A DNA stretch of 64,000 nucleotides. Origin: Moniliella sp. 'wahieum' (taxonomy: Eukaryota; Basidiomycota; Moniliellomycetes; Moniliellales; Moniliellaceae). The position numbers were made by a program, and so were the translations under genes. Under the pieces are notes generated by a model, which searched no databases, had not been told where the DNA came from, and saw only the letters and a list, made by a program, of their open reading frames with translations. Positions 55,621-64,000 of this stretch are shown here, piece after piece (the first letter of the stretch is position 1; each line of letters begins with the position of its first letter). Where the stretch lies: contig RSEE01000024.1 in NCBI GenBank assembly GCA_003971905.1, positions 1 through 64,000 on the forward strand. Reading direction: 5' to 3'.

Positions 55621-58600
55621 ATTATGAGTAAAGAGGTGGGTTCGATCCCGACAGGGAGTGGGGGTCTTTAGCTGTAATGGATTGAGAGAGGTATACGAAT
55701 GATGATGTGGTCAATAACTCTTGTGTGACAAGACACAAAGCGATTATAGGGGGAGGAGCCGCATCTCACCAGGGGGTGGGCACAGAACGAAGAGAGGGGG
55801 CTAGGCTACTACCGCCGCGTATAAGCATTTTGGTCGCATGCCACTACACTGTATCGTCCACCGCTGTGGATCCCAGCTTCTGTCTCCACCGAGTTGCCCC
55901 CTACAGTGAAGCATTCATATCAACACCCGGGCGTCCAGAATCCGTCCTTATCCCATGCAACTTCGCGCCCTCTATAATAGTGTTTACCTCTGGTGTCCTA
56001 AACCAGTCTTTCCCAGCGACCAGCTCTTGGTCTTCCACTTTCCTTTTGACCGGGCCACCATGCGTGCTGTCGACAAGTCCCGTGTGTCCAACAATCTCCT
56101 CTCTGTACGGATGCCGCTATAGGCTACTGATATATTCGAGTTGTTCTAGTGACGGGGAGGGGGCTATCTGACTGATTGACTGTGCCCCCTTATACGCGCG
56201 AGCTACCCCGTATGGAAGCACGGTCTGCATGCACGCCGGCCCTGCCAAATCAGGCGCATGCGCGACCCTTTGTGACGCCTGACGCGAACCGCCGCCACGC
56301 CACGAGTATACGTGCAGCAAACCCATACTACACCTCGCGCGTCTGTAGCCGCATTCGGATGAGCCAACAGCAGGTGGATAGCACCCCACAAGAGCCAGCG
56401 TCAGTCGTCCGCGCCCCTCCTCTGAGGAAAGTGCCGCTACGTCCAGAGAAAGCGCTCCTACACATTATCGATAGCGTCCCTGCCCGCTGTCCGCCCATAC
56501 CGCCCATAATCCAGCCCGTCGATTATGAGGAACAAGGCGTCTCCTATGTGTTCCAGCTGTGGATAACCATAGTCCGAATGGGACTGTGCTTTCACCGTGA
56601 CAAAAATAGTTTGAGTGCGAAGCCCTTGTTTTGCCATTGCAAGCTCCTCTTTTTCGTTAGTGAGGTTTCCAGCACCGGCATACTGTGACCGTCAGAGGGA
56701 ATCGGGAGCGTCGGGGGAGGAAGAGAGAGGAAGAGAGAGGAAGAGCTCCAACACGCTTGTGAGCATAGTAGATCCTTGTCATGTAGTTCTCGCCATTCCC
56801 CTCCAAACCGGGGGTATATAGTGCGAGCGAATCCGAAGGAGCGTGGTAGACATGTGTGTAAGCAGTTGAACCCTCTCCAACGAAATGATGGGACTCTTCT
56901 GTAAGAGTATTCCTCAAATGTTCTGCCATCCTAACCGCGTGTCCTCATGACCAGGGGGAAGATGAACGGCTCTTGCGTTTTCGTGCTTGGTATATTTGGC
57001 GTTCTTATCGCACGGTTACGCTTGCTCAAACAGTCCATGCAGCCTCCCCCCCAACATCCCAAGGCGCCACAGGCGTTGCCGTCTGCGCGTGTACGCCTGT
57101 ACCACTTTCCAGCAGACAACTTCAGCTTCCTTTGTCCGCGAGCCCCTCAGGATATGTGGACCAACTGCATCCGCTGTGATACGAACCACGGTCGCATTTA
57201 GTAGTCAATCCATCTCGCCCCCAAGCCAAGTGGAATCCACACTGCGAATCGACATGGACGAGTATATATACAGCTTTGTTGACCACCCACAGTGTTGCCG
57301 AGATCCCATCGGCCTTCAGTGATTTCTGTTGTGGCCGGACACATGTGCACGCAGTACTGTGAATGGGTCCCTGGGTTGTTGTGGACCTTTTGCCTGCGCT
57401 TCCGGCGTTTGGCCCAAGTAGCGATACTTGTCTGTATGACAACTGTTCCCGTCGTGCGTGTATGTGCGCCCAGAAGAGAATGTAGATCAGAGGAGACATG
57501 GTACTGCACCACCTCGGCACGCCAAGCCGCAACGCCAGTTGTTGCTGCTTCTCCCGAGACAGCTGTAGGTTTTGTTTTCCTGCATCATGGCTTCCCCCAT
57601 CTCTCCTCTCTCTGTTCCATAATCATTTATCGTTGCCCCCCGGCCATTTTCTGTCTCTCGAGGAGAAGAGCAGCCCAGTTCTCCCGTTCTAACCATCGTA
57701 ATGCATAATGTCCTCTGGCAGCGGTGCCTTGAGCACCAGGAGACTCAGCACTCGCCCGACTGCTCCGCTCTGGCGGCTCCGCCCCGTGGGGGATGGTGGT
57801 GTCCAATTGGGCGACGTCTGAAGTATACAGAGACACGAATAGGGTGTAGTTGGCTGTGGTACAGTAAGACTGAGTCGATATATGTCGGAGACCCGTGGCG
57901 TGCGGTGGTAGAACAACGAAATTGGCGGTAGGGCCTAGGGGTTATTTGTGGTGCAGCCATTGGTTTCTTCTGTGACATGCATGACATGTGATGTGTGCAT
58001 GCGTTACGCGTTATGCGTTGCGCGCTAATGTCGGAGAAAGTTGGATTAAACACGTTAAAAACGTTAAACGATGAACGTTATATTTATACACAATGGGGTT
58101 GGATATCGGATGGGGGGGATGACATGTGACAGCAAGCATATCCAGTGATCGATTGCGGGCAGGCGATCGGCGTGGATAGAAAAGAGAGGTTCAGAGGAGC
58201 AGACCATGTGGCTGTTCTTGTGCGCGTTACGCGTTGCGAGAGGGAATTATAATTGTGGCGCACTCGATACTTAGTACTCGACGGGCACAAGCGCGTCGCT
58301 CGCGCAGGTTGGGAGCGATCTGAGTAAGGAATGCGAATGGGTGGGGCCTCGGAAGCGCCGAGTCAGCACGCTGGGATCTCGATGGCGCAAGGACAGAATG
58401 GGGAGTGTGGATCGCCATGGGAGCAGGTGCTGAGGATGAAAAGGGGGATGGGATTGGTGGATGAATGTTGGGCCACCGCCCTGGCGGACGCGTTGACGCG
58501 TATAGGAGGGCATTGAATAGTGAGGTTTGAAATTTGATGGCAGGTCACGTTGAACGTTCAAAAGCGGATCGGCGGCTGAAGATTGGATTTGGGTTGCGTA

Positions 58601-58914
58601 TTGTATGCAGGATGGGTGATCTGCTGCATGCGACATGTGACACGAGGAAGTGCAATCGGATGATATTCCTTCGCAGCCTCCGCTTGCTTCTTTGTTGGGG
58701 GGTAGTGCTAGGCTTCCCCTACACCCCTCAGTGGATCGGTGACGCTCTCGCTTAGCCGGTCGAAATAGTTCCACTTGCAGGGCGTGCGTCTCCTTCCCTT
58801 CAGACGTTGCTTGAAGACTTGTGGCTCACCACTTTTTTGCCTTCACTACCCCTTGTCTGAAGGCTGCATTGCAGCTGATCCAGAGGATCGCGAGTGCTCC
58901 TAAGTCGCACTCTA
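55621..58914. other. Intergenic stretch, no assignable gene
   Basis: Plus-strand frames 55707-56171 and 56176-56688, and minus-strand 58271-58774, are open but show no domain. A GGAAGAGA short tandem lies at about 56718-56743. Palindromic words (GTGACATGCATGACATGTGA, GCGTTACGCGTTATGCGTTG, AACGTTAAACGATGAACGTT) cluster at 57.97-58.08 kb. A block at 58.73-58.84 kb resembles 35.95-36.09 kb (GGATCGGTGACGCTC and CTTGTGGCT landmarks). Confidence 0.4.
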
Positions 58915-59024
58915 TAGCAGCTTCGTCTGCTTCGCTCTGTCAACATCTATCCTAGTACGATGGGGCTTAGACAGAAGGGGGTTACCAAAAAGAGGCCAAC
59001 CCCACCAGTCAACATCCTCGATTG

Positions 59025-59335
59025 GTGGGGATCCTTTATCCCACCTTCCGTTCTCGTCCCTTCCCGCCTTTCCTGTCCAACTCCTGAACGTTTCCAGCCA
59101 ATTGATCCAGTAATACAGGCAACCTCTCGTCTCCACTTAGCTGACTCCTAACCTCGTCTTCTAGCTTTCCATCTGCCCAGTCGTCTGTCCGCTCCACTGC
59201 ATCTGCCCGTCTCTCAACCCCGGAGGCTTCAGACACGTTACTATCCTCCAGCCGGCGTATAGCAGCCTTGCCACGCGTGCAGCCGCCTCGGCTTCACGCC
59301 CAAAGGCTTCTACTCGGCTCGGATCCACCAAATAG
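59025..59335 (+). repeat. Dispersed repeat block, second copy of the 35.4-35.9 kb unit
   Basis: This copy shares CACCTTCC, TTCTCGTCCCTTCCCG, CTTTCCTG, AGCTTTCCATC and GCCCAGTC with 35.42-35.58 kb. It also shares GGCTTCA-ACACGTTACTA and GCAGCCTTGCC...GTGCAGCCGCCTC with 35.74-35.81 kb. It is shorter than the 35 kb copy through internal gaps. The family is unassigned. Confidence 0.5.
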
Positions 59336-59629
59336 CCCAAACCCGAAACCGCAGTCGGCAGCCTTGTGGCCATGGCGACGGCAGTGGCGGCACAATTCTC
59401 GGCGTGGATTGAAGGAACACTGTGCGCGAGTGTGGTCGTTGGTGCGGCAATGGGGGCACCGCCAGTGAGCACGGATAGGGGCATTTTAAGGGAGTGGAGG
59501 GACGCGTCGACGCGACTCTGTCATATGCCCGATGGTTGGCGCAGCTCCCCCGGTCACGTGATCGGGGAGCAGTAGGGTTGCTGGCGTTTTTTGGTGGGCC
59601 CTCGCATATGGTAATAGAAGACGAGGAGG

Positions 59630-59829
59630 CCACCGGGCCTACGGCCCGGTCAGCTGGGCTTCGCCCAGCCTCGTACTTGGTCGCCACCTTAGCCACCGTT
59701 CCCCCGGTCCACCATTCCACGCTGGAACCCTTCCACGCTGGAAAGTCGAAATAATATCACCGATGCTTGCTGGCTCGGGTGTCTGGGAACGTGGCACCGG
59801 TCGGTACGTGTCTATGACGTAAAAGATGC
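59630..59829 (+). mobile_element. Copy D of the two-hairpin element (5' part only)
   Basis: Hairpin 1 (59633-59649) is identical to other copies. Hairpin 2 (59653-59669) has lost one G from its left arm and the matching C from its right arm, so the stem is kept. CCACCTTAGCCACCGTTCC, two TTCCACGCTGGAA boxes, ATAATATCACCGATGC and GACGTAAAAG follow. The coding part and the 3' end are absent. Confidence 0.6.
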
Positions 59830-60823
59830 ACGGCGGATCAATTTTGCGTATGACATAGGGACATAGGGATGTGACATGTGAGGCGCTGCTGCACTGCCAC
59901 AGACCATGCCAACCAACAAGCGGCACGGGGCGAGCGGTGCGCAGAACAGAATGTTGAATGTTTGAGCGCTGGCGCGGCGGCAGCCGAGGTTGAACGTAGA
60001 CTGCCCACCCAGCCGAGGGCGCCCGGGCGCAGGCTCTGGTGCTTGCAATTCGTATCCACTGCCCAGCGCACACCGAGCTTGGCGGTTCAGTCTGAGCCTG
60101 ATCGCTGCGCTGCTGCGTGTGCATGGCTTGCGCCCCGCCATGCGCAGGGGGGCAGCCTCCCCCGCCGGCACGGACGATCGCACCCGGCCGGCGCAGGCAC
60201 AGTGTGCGCCCAGGGGATGCACGGGGTGCGAGGGCTGGCGGGTGACAGGGCCGGTGGGCGGGTGGGCCTGCGGGTGGGGGGCGCCCCACGCAGCAGGCAG
60301 CTGTGCGCTCGGGCGGGCGGGTGCCGGGGGGCTGCGGCGGATGCAAGGCGCGTGATGGCGCGTGACGCGTGCCGGCGGGTGATGGTGTGACGTAGACGGC
60401 GATGCGAAGGGCGGCGAGGGCATGCCAGCCGCGTGCGCTGATCGGCCGCATGGGTGATGGCGGCACACACGGGCGCCGTGCGGGGGGTGGGCGTGGGCAG
60501 TGCTTGGGATCGAATGCCAGCCATCCGCGCTCGCCTGCTGTGCTCTGCCCGCCCACCCGCCGCAGCAGCCGCCAGGCTGGCCAGCACCATCGTCCACGCG
60601 CCCTCTGCCCATCGTCCACGCGCCCCCGGCCGCCCATCTCTGCTCTCCATCCCATCTGCTCCTCCCCCCGCCCATCTCCCCCCTCCTCCTCCCCCCCGCC
60701 AGTGCAGCCGCCCTGCTCCGATCTGCGTGCGGCGTGCCCTGCGCATGCCCTGCTGCCCTGCCGCGCTCTGCCCCTCGCCTCCGCCCCCGCCTCCCCTCCC
60801 CGCCCGGCGTGACGCGTGAGGAT

Positions 60824-62645
60824 GTCTGCCCAGGTGCCCCCCGCCCCGGGCTGCTCCCCGGCCTGGGTGCGCCCTCGGCGCTCCCCCACGCACCGCCCTC
60901 CGCCCCCACCCGCACCCACTCCCACCCGCTCCCCCCCCCCGCCCGCCACCCGCCCACCGGCAAGTCCCTCCTCCACGACCGCGCCTCCACCAAGCACGCC
61001 GCCAAGGCGCCCCTCCGCCCCGCCCCGCTCCAGCCTCGGCTCAACGGCACTCTCCAAGCCCCGCACCCCCCTCCCTCGGTCCCTCCTGTCCTCCTCTCCC
61101 GCCCCCTCGCGCCCCTTCACCGCCCGTGTCCGTTCCTCGGCTCCGGCTCCCGCCGCGCCCGCCGCCTCCACCGTATCGCTCCCTGCTTCGGGCGCGGCGG
61201 ACGACGCGCTGCTCGAGGCGCAGGCACGCGCGTTGCGCGTCCAAGTCGAAGCGGAGCAGGCGCATGCGCCTGCGCCCCAAAAGCACACCCACCTCTCCCG
61301 TCCGCCGCAGCTGTCTGAGCCGCGTGGGACGGTGCCCAGTGCGCAGCTGGAAATTGCGCGTGCGCTGGAACAGGCGTCGTCGGATCCGCTGCGGTTCGGC
61401 GACCGGATGTCGGTCTCGCACGCTCCCTCGCTTGTCCCGCTCCGTGCCGAGCTCGATCCCGAGGCCGAGACCGAGCCCGATGGCGACGCTGACGTTGATG
61501 CCGCCTCGTTTGTCAGCGACGAGGAGGACGGTGAGAGCGTGCCGGACGACCTCGAGTTTCTCCGTACCATTGATCCGGAGCGGGAAGTGTGTTTGCCCGA
61601 GGAGCTGGAACTGGCCGCGACGGAGAAAGCGCTGCATGTGCGGATGCGCTACGAATGGAGCACCATTCGTCCTCGCTTTGCTGCGCAGGAAGAGGAACGC
61701 GGGCGGCTACTTGCCACGGCTCAATTGCCGCCCGAGTGGCTGCCCACGAGGCCGAGCTGGCTGCGGCCGGGGTGGACCCGGACGAAGCACGCGATCCTAC
61801 CATGGTAGCCGATACACACGGAGGAAATTTTAGCCTACCTTGCGCGTGCGAGAAACTGTCGATGGCCAATCCGGTGTACATGAGCACCAAAGAGAGTGTG
61901 GGGATGCGGGCGACGCTGGTGGATTGGTTGTTGCAGGTGCATGCGCGCTACCACCACATGTTTGCCGGAAACGATTTGGATTGCGATCAACGTTTTGGAT
62001 CGGTTTCTGTCGCTGCGCGTGGTGGCGTTGGCCAAGTTGCAGTGCTTGGCGTGACGGCGCTGTTGATTGCGGCCAAGTACGAGGAGATCTTGCCGCCGAG
62101 CGTGGACGAGTTTGTGTTTGTCACCGAGGCGGATGCACCCGCGACGAGATTCTCAAGGGCGAACGTATCATTTTGGAAGCGTTGGGCTTCAACGTTTCTG
62201 GCTACACGTCTCCCTATCCGTTCCTTTCCTGCGTCGATCAGCAAGGCCGACGATTACGATGTGCACTCTCGCACCTTGGCCAAGTTCTTGATGGAGCTCA
62301 CGCTGCTCGACCACCGCTTTCTGCGTGTCCGCCCGCGCACCGTCGCGGCCATGTCGATGTTTTTGGCGCGGCGCATGCTCGGCAGCAGCTGGACGGCGCA
62401 TGCGTGTACTACGCAGGGCAAGTGGAGGAAGCTGGTTCCAGCGGCCAACTTGGTACTGGAACGTTTGTTGGACCCCGGGTTGGACCAACTGTTGTCTTCA
62501 CAAGTACAGTGCTCGTCGGTTCTTGCGTGCCGCCACGTACGCGCGCGATTGGGCCGCGGGCAGAATCACCCGCGACGTGACGGCAGCCGCGGCGGCAGCG
62601 GCAGCAGCGGCTCGAGGCGCGGAGAAACTAGTGCGGAGGAACTAA
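60824..62645 (+). CDS. B-type (mitotic) cyclin
   Basis: This is a regulatory subunit of the Cdk1 kinase driving mitosis, in the nucleus. After a Pro/Ser/Ala-rich N-terminal half and an acidic stretch (about 61440-61560) comes the B-cyclin entry DPTMVAD (61794), then LSMANPVYMSTKESVGMRAT, LVDWLLQVHARYHHM (hallmark of cyclin box 1), LGVTALLIAAKYEEILPPSV, ILEALGFNVSGYTSPYPFL, RTLAKFLMELTLLDHRFLRV, AAMSMFLARRMLGSSW and a tail ending GAEKLVRRN at 62645. At least eight single-base frame slips between 61.7 and 62.5 kb must be read through; homology continues across all of them. The start is uncertain: ATG at 60824 is one choice, and a frame containing PTGKSLLHDRASTKHAAKAP just downstream may be the true N-terminus. 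I do not see a clear destruction box. Confidence 0.87.
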
Positions 62646-64000
62646 GGCGTTTTATTCTCTTTTCTCTTCCCTTTCCCTTTTCCCCTTTCTCCTTTATTAC
62701 CTGCTCCCTCACTGGTTGGTTGCTTTGCCCTCCCTCCTCGCCCTTCGCCTCCTCCGCCCTCCGCCCTCCACTCTGTGCTGCTCTGTCCGAAGTATGATAT
62801 CCCCCCTGATCCGCCCCACCGACACACCTGATCCGTGTCGGCCCACGTGCCTCATCTTCCCCCCCCCCCTCCCCTCTTCCTCTTCCTCTTCCTCTTCCTC
62901 TCCCCCTCTCCCCCTCTCCCCTTTATTTCCTCTCGGCTTTACTCTCTATTTCCCCGTCCTCCTTAAGCTTGTTTGCACTTCTCTGTCCCCCCTTCCCTTC
63001 CACGCTCCCCTTTCCTTCCCTTTCTCAGCCCCTTCCCCTTCCCCTTTCCCTTATGCATGTAGTCCCCCCATCTTGTCCCGTCCTGTCCTTCCGGCCGGCC
63101 ATAGCGCCCGCTGTGCCGCTCGTTCGTCCGGCGTTCGTCTGGCTCAGGCCGCATGCAGCTTGCAGCTTGCAGCTTGCATCGGTCCGATGCGCGTCTCGTT
63201 CGTGCGTCGCGCCGCCCTCGAGCCGAGCGGCGTCAAGTCGAGTCGAGTCGTGCCGAGTCGAGCGGAGTCGATCCGAGCCAAGTAGCTAGCTAATCAGAAC
63301 TAATACGAACCTATCTGTCTCGCTAGGGCCCGAAGGCCGTTGCGCGCACACATCGATAATCGATCAGGTGAAACGCCCTATGCCAAGGCAGCCATGTCAA
63401 GGTCTCACGGGAAGCGATGGGCAGGCAGAGGGGGAGGCGAGGACTAGTACTAACCACTGCAACCCACACGGACCGTGGCAACTATCTGCATCAGAAATTC
63501 TACCCCATGTCCCGTGCCGCAAGTCGGTCACGCGCATGCCCCACGCGCGGCTCAGGCGCGCACATGCTGGAGAAAACCCGACGAACCACAAACCACAAAC
63601 CACGAACGGCGAATCGCGAATCGCGAACTAACGTCTGGCGGGGTGCCAAGGGAAAAAGTGGGTAGAGATATATGGATTTGGCAAACCCAGACGAGAGGAG
63701 GGGGGGGGATCGGGTCGCGTGCGTGTGCAAGCAGCGTTGCGCACCGCAGCGGCCGCGACGGCAGGTTTGCCAGTGCCACAGTCTGGCCGAGCCGAGCTCG
63801 GGGGAAGCGTTTTGGGGGTAAGAGGAGTAGAGGGGAAAGATGTGTGGGTGAAGGCCAAGAGCAAGACCAGGAGCAACACCAAGAAAAGACAAGACACTGG
63901 GCCGGGAGCCGATGGTGGAGAAGCAGGGGAACCCCGGACCAGGTAGAGGGGGGTCGCGTTCGCAGGGCGGGAGCCACGGTCCGGGGTACGCGGTCCGAGT
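62646..64000. other. Window end: pyrimidine tract and short repeats, no gene assigned
   Basis: A strong polypyrimidine tract (CTCTTCC and CCCCTCT units) runs from about 62850 to 63060. Near-tandem GAGTCGAGTCG-type words lie at about 63230-63275, CAGCTTG triples at 63153-63176, and ACCACAAACCACAAACCACG and GCGAATCGCGAATCGCGAAC at about 63584-63630. Frames in both directions are repeat-driven. A gene may begin beyond the edge. Confidence 0.5.

Noticed and set aside
55625-55660. A T-arm-like GGGTTCGATCCCGAC sequence.
   Set aside because: No D-arm or acceptor stem upstream; not a complete tRNA.
59639-61570. A 643-codon minus-strand open frame.
   Set aside because: It lies mostly antisense to the N-terminal half of the cyclin gene in very GC-rich DNA, is Gly/Arg/Ala-rich and has no domain.

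Overview
The window reads as one chromosome end of a basidiomycete fungus. It opens with a few copies of the CCCTAA telomere unit. Its genes carry short (50-75 nt) GT-AG introns and encode typical fungal proteins: a P5A-type Spf1 ATPase, a vacuolar CAX exchanger, an alpha-arrestin, a Ser-rich GPI-type wall protein, an SRR1-like protein and a B-type cyclin. I cannot name the species. Two genes (eS25 and probably SPF1) have a start codon divided by an intron.

Layout. 1-30.8 kb is subtelomeric accessory DNA. It holds a decayed telomere-proximal gene of unknown family, a minisatellite field (6.6-7.7 kb), dispersed elements and a diverged tandem duplication. The duplicated unit is a C2H2 zinc-finger gene (+), an unrecognised relic and a GMC oxidoreductase gene (-): unit 1 is about 11.9-20.2 kb, unit 2 about 20.3-27.3 kb. 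The oxidoreductase survives only in unit 2 (25.2-26.9 kb), and unit 1 keeps about 165 bp of its 5' end. Both zinc-finger copies carry frame disruptions. From 30.8 kb the DNA becomes ordinary gene territory: catalase, CAX-type Ca2+/H+ exchanger, Spf1 ATPase, alpha-arrestin, Ser-rich GPI-type protein, eS25, SRR1-like protein and a B-type cyclin. These are separated by 0.6-6 kb spacers rich in short repeats and element remnants.

How the genes fit together. The exchanger and Spf1 lie head to tail, and both serve Ca2+/ER homeostasis in yeast. A GMC oxidoreductase, whose family often makes H2O2, lies about 4 kb from a catalase. The rest are unlinked housekeeping genes.

Two general points affect every entry. 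First, most long conserved genes have several single-base frame slips, often in homopolymers, which looks more like an indel-prone assembly than gene death; the short eS25 and SRR1-like genes read cleanly. Second, spacers are dotted with seven-base tandem arrays built on a six-base palindrome that starts with A and ends with T (AACGTT, ATGCAT, ACGCGT, AAGCTT, AGGCCT, ACATGT, AGCGCT plus one base). An element family of four copies carries two adjacent hairpins, one of which shows paired changes in its arms.
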